Below, in pieces: positions 1-7,136 of a stretch of 10,018 bases of DNA. The stretch spans positions 1 to 10,018 of the forward strand of contig SKOL01000264.1 of assembly GCA_007120055.1 (NCBI GenBank). Direction: 5' to 3'. The stretch comes from Anaerobacillus sp. Its GTDB lineage: Bacteria; Bacillota; Bacilli; Bacillales_H; Anaerobacillaceae. How positions within the stretch are numbered: position 1 is the stretch's first letter; the number at the start of each line of letters is the position of its first letter. The position numbers and the translations under genes were made by a program. The notes beneath the pieces were generated by a model, which searched no databases, was not told where the DNA came from, and saw only the letters and a list, made by a program, of their open reading frames with translations.

Positions 1-1077
1 CAAGAGCAACAATTAACGATGACCAGTGATAAAAACGTAATAGCTGTTTTTGAAGAAATCGGTGATTCTAGTTTCGAAGGGAATATTACTCATGCCATTT
101 CTGGCGCTAACCTTACCGATGTAAAAGTAACGATAAAAGACACGGACGGAAATAATGTCACTTCGACGTTAACTGACGTAAGTGGAAACTTCTACATTGA
201 CTTACTTCCAGGTAAATATACGTTCGAATACAGTCAAGAAGGGTATATCGAGGAAAAAGAAAGTGTGGAAATTCACAACGGAGAAATGACGTCGGTGAAC
301 CGTTCATTAATGCCTAAAACGAACGAAGGTCATTATCGAATTCTATTAAACTCGGATAATTTTGAGGGTATTTTGGACTCGACTACAGAAGGACCAAGAC
401 CAGATGGAAACCGATTCTTTGTAACATGGAATAACAGGCATGAATACTATGATGACGTCCATTATGTTGAAATGCACCGAGATGCCTACAATGGAGTCGG
501 ACCAGAAACGACGACCATTTATAAGCAAATCGAAGGAGAGTATGTCTTTAGTGTAGATAACTATACAAACCCTTCAGAAGAAGAACGACAATTACGAAAC
601 ATAACTCCTAGAGTGAAAGTTTACAAAGGTAACGAGCTAGTACAAACTTACGAAATTCCGAAAGATTTCGATGGACTTCGTTGGTACGTATTTAGCTTAA
701 TCGGAGATGAATTTACGACATTAAATCAGGCTAGCTACACCGTAGAAGAAGAGACAACGTCAGCGGTTGAAGAAGACGAAGAATCTCATGAAGAGGAAGA
801 AGCTCAAGAAGAGAGCGATAGCGAAGAATCTTCATTCTCTGAAGAAGAGACGAGTGAATCGTCAACGGACTCTACCGATGGCAATGAAACAGATTCAGAG
901 GAAACTGCGAATAGTACTGAAGAAACGGATGCCACAAAAGAAGAGGAAGACGATGTAGAATCAACGGAAGAAGTGGAAGAGGAAGAAGATTCCACAGAAG
1001 AGGATACTTATGACCTTGAAGAAGGTACAAAAGAGTCTGAAACAGAGGAAGCTTCTAGTACCGAGAATGAAGAGTAA
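1..1077 (+). CDS. Surface-type protein with carboxypeptidase-regulatory-like domain and acidic tail (5' partial)
   Basis: The reading frame is open from base 1 and the first Met codon (base 19) has no ribosome binding site before it, so this is the C-terminal part of a longer gene. Counting from that Met, residues 18-100 look like a carboxypeptidase-regulatory/Cna-B-like beta sandwich (pattern G-N-F-x-x-D-L-L-P-G-K-Y-T-F). Residues 105-240 form a second beta-rich domain containing PDGNRFFVTW and GVGPETTTI, which recalls YfaP-like/DUF2135-like domains; that likeness is weak. From residue 242 to the end (bases 742-1074) the chain is almost only Glu, Ser, Thr and Asp. No LPXTG motif or C-terminal membrane segment is seen. 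The product is probably extracytoplasmic. The missing N-terminus could hold the signal peptide and a functional domain such as vWA, but this cannot be seen. Function unknown; two hairpins follow the stop codon. Confidence 0.75.
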   Translation, partial: QEQQLTMTSDKNVIAVFEEIGDSSFEGNITHAISGANLTDVKVTIKDTDGNNVTSTLTDVSGNFYIDLLPGKYTFEYSQEGYIEEKESVEIHNGEMTSVNRSLMPKTNEGHYRILLNSDNFEGILDSTTEGPRPDGNRFFVTWNNRHEYYDDVHYVEMHRDAYNGVGPETTTIYKQIEGEYVFSVDNYTNPSEEERQLRNITPRVKVYKGNELVQTYEIPKDFDGLRWYVFSLIGDEFTTLNQASYTVEEETTSAVEEDEESHEEEEAQEESDSEESSFSEEETSESSTDSTDGNETDSEETANSTEETDATKEEEDDVESTEEVEEEEDSTEEDTYDLEEGTKESETEEASSTENEE

Positions 1078-1094
1078 ATGATAATTTGAAAGAA

Positions 1095-1177
1095 AGAGGG
1101 CGTGGTTAAGGTTTAAAGGAAAGTACTTTGATCATTAATCAAATATTTGCGAACTTAAACCTTGCCCCTCTCTTTTT
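1095..1177 (+). terminator. Probable intrinsic terminator of the partial surface-protein gene
   Basis: AAGGTTTAA (1108-1116) pairs perfectly with TTAAACCTT (1155-1163). AGAGGG (1095-1100) can pair with CCCTCT (1166-1171) below an internal loop, and the right arm runs into TTTTT (1173-1177). The apical region contains a further small hairpin, TTTGAT/ATCAAA (1127-1132 with 1138-1143). The 38-base apical region is large for a terminator, so the call is moderate. Confidence 0.5.
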
Positions 1178-1205
1178 AGTTAAGAGAGTACCCTCTTAAC
1201 TAAAA
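1174..1205 (+). terminator. Perfect 13-bp hairpin, possible second or bidirectional terminator
   Basis: TTTTAGTTAAGAG (1174-1186) is the exact complement of CTCTTAACTAAAA (1193-1205), around a 6-base loop. It shares its T-run with the preceding hairpin, so the two structures may compete. There is no clean T-tract downstream on the + strand. On the - strand the hairpin is followed by a short T-run (the complement of AAAAGA upstream is not present, but TTTT is within the arm), so orientation is unclear. It insulates the partial gene from the LRR gene. Confidence 0.45.
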
Positions 1206-1221
1206 GATGTATTTATTTATA

Positions 1222-1285
1222 GGTCGCGTTCTTTCGTGGTGCAATTTTTATTCCTAGCGAAATAAGGCTGCGCCAGAAAGCGACC
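1222..1285 (+). other. Bulged 17-bp hairpin in the leader of the LRR gene, possible structured RNA
   Basis: Three consecutive arms pair in order: GGTCGC (1222-1227) with GCGACC (1280-1285), TTTC (1232-1235) with GAAA (1276-1279), and TGGTGCA (1237-1243) with TGCGCCA (1269-1275, one G-U). The left side carries bulges GTTC and G; the apical loop is 1244-1268. An A-rich stretch and the ribosome binding site follow, with no T-tract, so this is not an ordinary terminator. It could be a leader RNA, a protein-binding operator or a relic. I could not match it to a riboswitch class I know. Confidence 0.4.
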
Positions 1286-1326
1286 CACAAAAAAAATTAC
1301 AAAAAAGAACCAATCGGAGGGACCAA

Positions 1327-2433
1327 ATGCAAACACTATTGAAACAAAGAACGAGGATGCAATTCGTATGTTTACTAATTTTCATCATGACGTTTACGCC
1401 GGCGGTTGTTACTTTTGCTGATGAAGACGAAGAAATTACATTTAAAGACGAAAACTTAGAAATCATTATTCGTGATGCCATTGATAAGCCTGAAGATCCT
1501 ATCTATCAATCTGATGTTGAAGGAATGACGAAACTTGATGCATCAAGCTGGAACATTGAATATTTAGAAGGCATTGAAGAATTAACGGCCCTAAAAGATT
1601 TAAATTTAGCCGGTAATAAAATTAAAGATATCTCCCCTTTAGAAGACTTAACGAAACTAGTGGTTCTTCGTTTAAACGATAATCAAATTGAAGATATCTC
1701 CTATTTAGAGGAATTAACGAAGTTAGAATCCCTCTTTTTATCCGACAACAGTATTAATGATGTAGGCGCATTATCTGATTTAACGAATCTTAAAGTTTTA
1801 CAGCTAAGCAATAATGAGGTTCAGTACATAAATTCTTTAAAGGATTTAACAAAGTTAACGCAACTTCATTTAGATCATAATAAAATTAATGAATTAGAGG
1901 GATTGAAAGATTTAACCGAATTAGAAGTAGTAAGATTAAATGCTAACTTAATTACAGATATTAACCCACTGCAAAATTTAACTGAATTAAAAGTGCTCCG
2001 ACTGTATGGCAACCCATTAAGTCATCTTTCACCTTTAGTTGGACTCACAAATTTAGAAGTGCTATTACTAAATCACGCTCAAATTAGTGACATTACGCCA
2101 TTAGCAGGGCTGACAAATTTAAAGGTTTTATACTTAGAAGAAAATAATATTTCCGACATTTCAGCACTATCTAATCTTAATGAATTAAAACAGCTTACGC
2201 TAGCGGAAAATAGAGTTGACGACTTCAGTGCTACGGAATCTTATTATCATAACTTAGTTCATCGTGACTTTAATTTAGACGGAGAAAGTGAAGAGAGTAC
2301 CTCAGAAAAAGCCGTGGAAACAGAAGATGAAGAATCAAACATGGTTATTTATATTTTGATCGGCTTTGTCATCTTACAAACGTTTGCTTTATTTTATGTG
2401 TTTTCTAATATGAAGAACTCTCGTAGAGGGTAA
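1327..2433 (+). CDS. Exported internalin-like leucine-rich-repeat protein, membrane anchored
   Basis: A GGAGGG ribosome binding site at 1316-1321 supports the ATG at 1327. Residues 1-31 form a signal peptide: basic N-region, hydrophobic core, likely cleavage after TFA. A short cap follows, then ten 22-residue leucine-rich repeats (residues 86-305) of the internalin/SDS22 type, with consensus LTxLxxLxLxxNxIxDISPL. Residues 306-338 are an acidic spacer. Residues 339-361 are a hydrophobic membrane segment followed by the basic end KNSRRG, so the repeats should lie outside, tethered to the membrane rather than sorted to the wall by LPXTG. LRR domains of this type bind proteins or glycans; the ligand here is unknown. 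It stands between the acidic surface protein and the kinase cassette and may belong functionally with either. An independent transcript is likely, since hairpins lie on both sides, though I found no convincing promoter. Confidence 0.9.
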   Translation: MQTLLKQRTRMQFVCLLIFIMTFTPAVVTFADEDEEITFKDENLEIIIRDAIDKPEDPIYQSDVEGMTKLDASSWNIEYLEGIEELTALKDLNLAGNKIKDISPLEDLTKLVVLRLNDNQIEDISYLEELTKLESLFLSDNSINDVGALSDLTNLKVLQLSNNEVQYINSLKDLTKLTQLHLDHNKINELEGLKDLTELEVVRLNANLITDINPLQNLTELKVLRLYGNPLSHLSPLVGLTNLEVLLLNHAQISDITPLAGLTNLKVLYLEENNISDISALSNLNELKQLTLAENRVDDFSATESYYHNLVHRDFNLDGESEESTSEKAVETEDEESNMVIYILIGFVILQTFALFYVFSNMKNSRRG

Positions 2434-2438
2434 CGCAT

Positions 2439-2563
2439 AAAAGAGGCTGTCCCAAAAAGCAAAGTGTCAGTCACCTCAGCTACTAAAAATAGATCTAATG
2501 CGAAAGAACACTTCTATAATCTAGTATTAGGTCGAGGTGAGAGACGCATATAGGACAGTCTCT
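2439..2563 (+). repeat. Nested inverted-repeat element between the LRR gene and the FHA-ABC gene
   Basis: The outer arms AGAGGCTGTCC (2442-2452) and GGACAGTCTCT (2553-2563) pair over 11 bp with one G-U. Inside, TCACCTC (2471-2477) pairs with GAGGTGA (2534-2540), GTGTC (2464-2468) partly pairs with GAGAC/GC (2543-2547), and CTAAT (2495-2499) pairs with ATTAG (2526-2530). The whole could fold into one long hairpin of about 122 bases. It begins six bases after the LRR stop codon, so it may end that transcript, but no T-tract follows. The segment 2455-2475 recurs exactly, inverted, at 9596-9616, which marks it as a member of a dispersed repeat family. The ends resemble those of small IS-derived elements, but this is only an impression. 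Confidence 0.6.
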
Positions 2564-2621
2564 AACATCATTTCTAGTCTAAAAAATAACTTTCAGATTT
2601 AATATAGATGGAGGTAGTCTG

Positions 2622-4955
2622 ATGATAAATGGGGAGACGCAAACATCGATGAAAAGTGCTATTACCGTTTCCTATAGAGGAGAAGTAGTAAGTACGATTG
2701 ATATCGATCACAGCAGTCCGAAAAAGTTTTATACTCTTGGCCGCTCATCAAAAAATGATGTCATTTTACAATCGGCGATTGTCTCAAACGAACATTTAGT
2801 ATTTGAATTAAGAGAAGGCGAATTGTATGTTCGTGATTTGAATAGTACAAATGGCATGTTTGTCAATGGAGTAAAACGAACGAATGCAGAACTAAACAAT
2901 GGGGACACAATTAGGATTGATGATTTAGGAGACCAACACGAAGAAGGTGTTTTGATCATCTATTCAATGCACGATAGCAATGTTGATGAAAAATGGCTGG
3001 AATGTTCATTGACTGAGAAAAGTTCGATCACGATCGGTCGAGATGACACAAACTCGATTGCCTTGCCACATAGTTTGGTATCAAGACAGCATGCGTATAT
3101 CGAGAAAATAAACAACGATTATTATATCGAAGACTTGAGAAGTACAAACGGAACATTTTTAAATGGAAAGAGAATTACCACGAAACAAAAACTCGAACCT
3201 TTAGATACTTTATACATCGGTAGTTCAAAGCTCGTTTTCCAAGGAGATAAAATTACGTACAACATGGAATCTACTGGATTACGGTTAGACGCTATTCATA
3301 TTAGTAAGTTTGTAGAAGACAAGGCGGGCGGCTTTCTAAAGGGGAAGCAAACGAAAACCATTTTAGATGATATTAGTATTGGTATTAAGGCCGGAGAGCT
3401 TGTATCGATTATTGGTGGTAGTGGTGCTGGGAAATCGACGTTTATGGATGCTTTAAATGGATTTCGATTACCAACAGAAGGATCCGTATTGATCAATGAA
3501 GATGACTTTTATGAAAACTATGAAGCTTATAAAAATATTATCGGCTATGTACCACAGCAAGATATCGTCTACGACACGCTAACGGTCGAAGACATGCTTA
3601 CATATGCGGCAAAACTTAGGATGCCAGAAGATACAACAGAAGATGAAATTTATGAGCGTGTCCAACAAGTGATCAGTGATGTCGAGCTCGAGGGTAAAGA
3701 AAATGTCTTTATTAAACAGCTAAGTGGTGGGCAACGAAAAAGAGCGAGTATTGCAGTGGAACTTCTTGCCGATCCGAAGCTATTTTTCTTAGATGAACCG
3801 ACATCGGGACTTGACCCTGGTATGGAACGAAACATGATGCAGCTGTTGCGGAAATTGTCTAATCAAGGAAAAACGATTATTTTAATTACCCATGCGACTG
3901 CGAACTTAATGCTTTGTGATAAAGTCGTCATTTTAGGTTTTGGCGGGAAATTGTGTTATTTCGGTCCGCCGAGTGGTTCGTTACAGTTTTTTGGAGTGAA
4001 GGATTATGCCGATATTTATGATTGTATTAATAAAAACTCTAGTGATTGGCAACAGCGCTTTAAACAATCGAAATATTACTCTTACTTTAAACCGTTAGAA
4101 GTAAAAACACCGAAACAAGTAGCCGCTCCTGATGTTACTTCAAGGAGTTCTTTAAAACAATTTTCGATACTTTGCAAACGGTATTTAAAACTAACGTTAG
4201 CAGATAAACAACGTACGATCGTCCTTTTATTACAAGCTCCTTTTATCGCCTTTATTCTTTCTTTGGTCGTCAATGTTAATGCGCTTGATTTTTACGAATC
4301 TTCGAAAGAACTTATTTTCACGATTGCCTCTACTGGGGTGTGGATTGGATTACTAAACTCGATTCAAGAAATTACGAAAGAGAGCGATATTTATCGGAGA
4401 GAAAGGGCAGTCAACTTGAAGTTAATTCCGTACATCTCTTCAAAGTTGCTCATTTTAGGAGTGCTTTCTGCGCTTCAATCCGTCTTATTTGTCCTTATTT
4501 TAACTCAGTTTATCGATCTACCTACCGTATCGCTATTAAACTCATTGACATTTGAGATCGTGATTACTTTATTTTTAACGACATTTGCAGCGACAACATT
4601 AGGGCTTGTCGTATCGGCGTTTGTGTCGAATTCAGATCGAGCGATGGGAATTGCGCCTTACTTACTGATTCCACAATTAATTTTGAACGGTCTCGTCTTT
4701 AAGTTAGATGGGGCAGCAGAAGTAGTTTCCAACTTAGCGATTAGTAAATGGGCAGCAAGAGCGATTGGAATTTCCTTCGACTTAAATAGTCAACCGCTGA
4801 AAATTGAAGAAATTGTCCGAATTCCAGAGAGGGAATTACCGGAGTACTTTGACTATGATGTTTCATTACTTTATCAAAATTGGATGATCCTAGCAGGTTT
4901 TGCAGGGATTTGTATCATTGCTAGTATCATTGCATTAAAGTTAAAAGATAACTAG
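2622..4955 (+). CDS. FHA-FHA-ABC transporter fusion (ABCG-like half transporter)
   Basis: GGAGGT at 2610-2615 supports the start. The 777-residue protein has, in order: FHA domain 1 (about 37-102; GRS at 40, S-N-E-H at 55-58, STNG at 75-78); FHA domain 2 (about 135-208; GRD at 139, canonical S-R-Q-H at 154-157, STNGT at 174-178); an ABC ATPase with Walker A GGSGAGKST (265-273), Q-loop PQQD (311), signature LSGGQ (367-371), Walker B ending LDE (390-392) and H-loop His424; and a C-terminal ABC2-type membrane domain with about six helices (532-772) and a long external loop before the last. All ATPase residues are intact. FHA domains bind phosphothreonine, so transport is probably controlled by the kinase and phosphatase encoded downstream. 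The layout matches Mycobacterium tuberculosis Rv1747, which works with the neighbouring kinase PknF. The substrate is unknown; dimerisation is expected. First gene of a tightly spaced operon. Confidence 0.93.
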   Translation: MINGETQTSMKSAITVSYRGEVVSTIDIDHSSPKKFYTLGRSSKNDVILQSAIVSNEHLVFELREGELYVRDLNSTNGMFVNGVKRTNAELNNGDTIRIDDLGDQHEEGVLIIYSMHDSNVDEKWLECSLTEKSSITIGRDDTNSIALPHSLVSRQHAYIEKINNDYYIEDLRSTNGTFLNGKRITTKQKLEPLDTLYIGSSKLVFQGDKITYNMESTGLRLDAIHISKFVEDKAGGFLKGKQTKTILDDISIGIKAGELVSIIGGSGAGKSTFMDALNGFRLPTEGSVLINEDDFYENYEAYKNIIGYVPQQDIVYDTLTVEDMLTYAAKLRMPEDTTEDEIYERVQQVISDVELEGKENVFIKQLSGGQRKRASIAVELLADPKLFFLDEPTSGLDPGMERNMMQLLRKLSNQGKTIILITHATANLMLCDKVVILGFGGKLCYFGPPSGSLQFFGVKDYADIYDCINKNSSDWQQRFKQSKYYSYFKPLEVKTPKQVAAPDVTSRSSLKQFSILCKRYLKLTLADKQRTIVLLLQAPFIAFILSLVVNVNALDFYESSKELIFTIASTGVWIGLLNSIQEITKESDIYRRERAVNLKLIPYISSKLLILGVLSALQSVLFVLILTQFIDLPTVSLLNSLTFEIVITLFLTTFAATTLGLVVSAFVSNSDRAMGIAPYLLIPQLILNGLVFKLDGAAEVVSNLAISKWAARAIGISFDLNSQPLKIEEIVRIPERELPEYFDYDVSLLYQNWMILAGFAGICIIASIIALKLKDN

Positions 4956-4975
4956 AGTAACCAGGAGGGGAAATC

Positions 4976-5671
4976 ATGGAAACAGAAACGTTATATATCA
5001 TTTTAGGTGTTGTCGTCGTATTAAACCTCGTTCTCTTTTTTATGTTTGCATCGAAGAAAAAAAGTGGGGTTTCACGCCCGAAAACAGCGCCTGTTCAACC
5101 GTCACAACCTCAATCGGTGAATTACAATGAGTACAACAAAACGGTCGCTTTAAATAATTCAACACCGATGGGCGAGCAAAATAGAAGTGCCGCACCGAAA
5201 AGCGATGAACGAACGGCGATTTTACAAGCCGAAAAAATTCGTACGCTAACACCGGAGGATCGTGAGGAAGTTCGTCGCCAAGCGCAAGGCAAGCCAATGG
5301 AAACTCAAGTACTATCGCCTGAGCCGGAAATAGGAGCAGCGGTAGAACAACCAACAGAACAACGAACAGAGCAATTGGCGGTTCACTATAAGGAAAAAGA
5401 TGAACAAAAAACATTTACGACATCGGCAAGTGTCATCAATGTCGGACGCGATCCTGAGGCGTGTGAATTAGTTCTAACCGAAGATCCGTTTGTTGGACGT
5501 AATCACGCCATCATTTTAAAAAAGCAAGACCGCTTTTACGTCGTTGATTTAGAAAGTAAAAATGGGACGTTCATGAACGGAGAGCGAATTACAGGACAAA
5601 ACGAAGTGAAAGAAAATAAGCCATTTACGATCGGTAAAACAGAAATGGTCATTAAAGTCATTGGAGGCTAG
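4976..5671 (+). CDS. Membrane-anchored FHA-domain protein with Thr-rich linker
   Basis: AGGAGGGG (4963-4970) precedes the ATG by five bases; the gap to the FHA-ABC gene is 20 bases. Residues 6-26 are a single membrane segment followed by KKK, placing the rest in the cytoplasm. Residues 30-145 form a low-complexity Pro/Gln/Glu linker. The C-terminal FHA domain spans about 150-228, with GRD at 157-159, G-R-N-H at 174-177 (Gly in place of the usual Ser) and KNGTFMNG at 195-202. The linker carries three Thr-X-X-Leu motifs: KTVAL (Thr56), RTAIL (Thr80) and TQVL (Thr110). These resemble the repeats in the last gene of the cluster and are candidate kinase targets. Probable role: a phospho-dependent scaffold that joins kinase, transporter and the small membrane protein at the membrane. 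That role is inferred from domains and context only. Confidence 0.88.
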   Translation: METETLYIILGVVVVLNLVLFFMFASKKKSGVSRPKTAPVQPSQPQSVNYNEYNKTVALNNSTPMGEQNRSAAPKSDERTAILQAEKIRTLTPEDREEVRRQAQGKPMETQVLSPEPEIGAAVEQPTEQRTEQLAVHYKEKDEQKTFTTSASVINVGRDPEACELVLTEDPFVGRNHAIILKKQDRFYVVDLESKNGTFMNGERITGQNEVKENKPFTIGKTEMVIKVIGG

Positions 5672-5674
5672 ACT

Positions 5675-6436
5675 GTGAGCCAAGCAGAGACGAAATTACT
5701 TCCACCAAGTCTTCATTACGGTTATTGTACGGAAAAAGGGAGAAGAGAAGAAAATCAAGACGCTCTTCTCCTCCTACCAGAACGATATACGTTTGCCGTT
5801 GCCGATGGTGCCGGTGGTCATGACTTTGGTCGGCGAACGAGTGAGCTAACGGTTGAGGCGTTTCAGACGGAACTTGAGCAATGCCATGAATTAGAGACAG
5901 AATTTCTTTATTTTCTTTTACAAAGAAAATATAAACAAGTGAATGAACATATTTATCAACTAGGCAAAAAATTAAATAATAAACTTGTGACAACGATGTC
6001 GGTACTGAATTTTATTGATGGCAACGTCATTGTTAGTAACGTTGGTGACACGAAAATATACAGAATCCGTCAACGGGAAGTGAAGCTATTGTCAAAAGTG
6101 CATAATGTGGCTCATGAACTTCTCGAAAAAAAGGAAATTACCGAAGAACAATTAAAAAACCATGAAAAAAAACATATGTTAACGATGGCCATTGGTGGAA
6201 CGAAAACGATGGATCCTTTTTTAAAAATTTCACGAGCGCAAAAAGGGGATGTATACGTTATTTGTACCGATGGCGTTTACCAATTCGTTAACGACGATGA
6301 CTTGAGAGATCTGTTTAGCGAGAAAAATCGTTACACAAATGAAGAACTTTCAGCTCGATGTAAACAAATCGTCGCAAAGGCATTAGCGAACGGTGGCGAT
6401 GATAATTTAACGATCGTAGCCGTGTCTTACATTTAA
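5675..6436 (+). CDS. PP2C-family protein phosphatase
   Basis: This is a PPM/PP2C-type metal-dependent Ser/Thr phosphatase of 253 residues, the usual length for a bacterial catalytic domain alone. Visible motifs: G-R-R-E-E-N-Q-D (22-29), VADGAGGH (42-49), a T-T-M-S-V strand (107-111), SNVGDTKIYR (121-130), CTDGVY (197-202) and GGDDNLTIV (240-248). The metal-binding aspartates Asp29, Asp44, Asp199 and Asp243 are all present, so it should be active. There is no membrane segment, so it is cytosolic. The start is GTG, with GGAGG at 5663-5667 lying inside the end of the previous gene and only three bases between the genes, which points to translational coupling. It most likely removes phosphate from threonines placed by the kinase encoded two genes downstream. 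Kinase and PP2C pairs in one operon are common in Firmicutes (PrkC/PrpC). Confidence 0.95.
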   Translation: MSQAETKLLPPSLHYGYCTEKGRREENQDALLLLPERYTFAVADGAGGHDFGRRTSELTVEAFQTELEQCHELETEFLYFLLQRKYKQVNEHIYQLGKKLNNKLVTTMSVLNFIDGNVIVSNVGDTKIYRIRQREVKLLSKVHNVAHELLEKKEITEEQLKNHEKKHMLTMAIGGTKTMDPFLKISRAQKGDVYVICTDGVYQFVNDDDLRDLFSEKNRYTNEELSARCKQIVAKALANGGDDNLTIVAVSYI

Positions 6437-6447
6437 AGGGGGACCCT

Positions 6448-7119
6448 ATGGGAAAAAAGTTCATTTATTCAATCGTGATTGCGACCTTACTTTTATTGAT
6501 CGTATTGGTTGTCGCCGTTCGGCCTGTAGAAAAACTTTATGCGAATGAAGCGAGCGAGGAACCGTTAGCCAACCATTTTTGGGCTTCGATGGACCATATT
6601 TCATTTGAAATCACAAATGGTGGCATGTATGTGGAACAACGCTTGCCAGTAGCGAACGTCAGTGAAATGCTGCAGTTCATCGAAACGGATGACTTAGACC
6701 TTACCGAAATGAGTGTTTCTATAGAAGATGGAATGTTTAAAGTTGTCGAAAACGATAAATTACTCGCCTTCATTCCAACGCAATATACGTTATACTACAC
6801 ACCTTCTGTGAAAGACGGACGCATTAAGCTAACATTACAAGAAGCGAACATCGGACGGCTACCACTTAGTAAAGGACTTGTTGCAAGTCAATTAGAAAAC
6901 GCGGAAATGAATTTATTCCAAGTCGACGAACTTGATCGGGACAGCCTGTTATTCGTTGGCACGCCACGCTCTTTTCTGTTTGATACAGCACGTATTGAAA
7001 AAGAAGAATTTGTCGTTGGATTTCACGTGAAAATCGAATCACTTTTTGACGTATTAGAATTAGCGAACTTTATGATGCCAGAGCAGCTAATACAAGTTTT
7101 AAAAGAGAAAATTTTATAA
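6448..7119 (+). CDS. Single-pass membrane protein, distant YpmS/DUF2140-like
   Basis: An AAAGGGGGA ribosome binding site (6436-6444) precedes the ATG, 11 bases after the phosphatase stop. The 223-residue product starts MGKK, has one membrane segment (about 5-24), and the remaining 200 residues should lie outside the membrane. The external domain is beta-rich with no Cys and no obvious catalytic motif. Segments such as YTPSVKDGRIKLTLQEANIG followed by RLPLS, and a late T-A-R-I-E-K-E-E-F-V-V-G-F-H, parallel the layout of Bacillus subtilis YpmS (DUF2140: a strand-rich domain ending in a short 'KDEIEFSY'-like strand). The match is by eye and remote. In the cluster it could be an accessory for the transporter or a ligand-binding partner for the TPR sensor. 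Function unknown. Confidence 0.8.
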   Translation: MGKKFIYSIVIATLLLLIVLVVAVRPVEKLYANEASEEPLANHFWASMDHISFEITNGGMYVEQRLPVANVSEMLQFIETDDLDLTEMSVSIEDGMFKVVENDKLLAFIPTQYTLYYTPSVKDGRIKLTLQEANIGRLPLSKGLVASQLENAEMNLFQVDELDRDSLLFVGTPRSFLFDTARIEKEEFVVGFHVKIESLFDVLELANFMMPEQLIQVLKEKIL

Positions 7120-7120
7120 A

Positions 7121-7130
7121 AAAGGGGTGA
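7121..7130 (+). promoter_or_regulatory. Ribosome binding site that favours the TTG start of the kinase gene
   Basis: AAAGGGGTGA lies directly against the ATG at 7131, leaving about three bases after GGGG, too close for efficient initiation. The in-frame TTG at 7137 is about nine bases away, which is near the optimum in Bacillus. The TTG start removes only Met-Leu from the protein. Confidence 0.6.
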
Positions 7131-7136
7131 ATGCTC

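Noticed and set aside
767..995. Lys/Arg-rich + frame and Ser-rich - frame inside the acidic tail
   Set aside because: Both follow mechanically from reading GAA/GAG-rich repeats in other frames.
1222..1285. Cyclic-di-GMP, fluoride or other named riboswitch
   Set aside because: None of the core motifs I remember for these classes is present, so I left it as an unassigned hairpin.
2439..2563. Complete insertion sequence or MITE
   Set aside because: No transposase remnant is seen and no clear target duplication flanks the outer arms; ACGCATA at 2433-2439 recurs at 2544-2550, but inside the element.
4208..4235. Thr-X-X-Leu-like site RTIVL at residue 532 of the transporter as another phospho-acceptor
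   Set aside because: It is the start of the first membrane helix, so the hydrophobic residues are explained by membrane insertion.
5040..5414. 124-codon open frame on the minus strand within the membrane FHA gene
   Set aside because: It overlaps a well-supported gene with a recognised domain, has no ribosome binding site and its composition is that of a reverse-strand shadow.
5658..5993. 111-codon open frame on the minus strand over the start of the phosphatase gene
   Set aside because: It lies opposite conserved PP2C motifs and shows no domain or start signal of its own.
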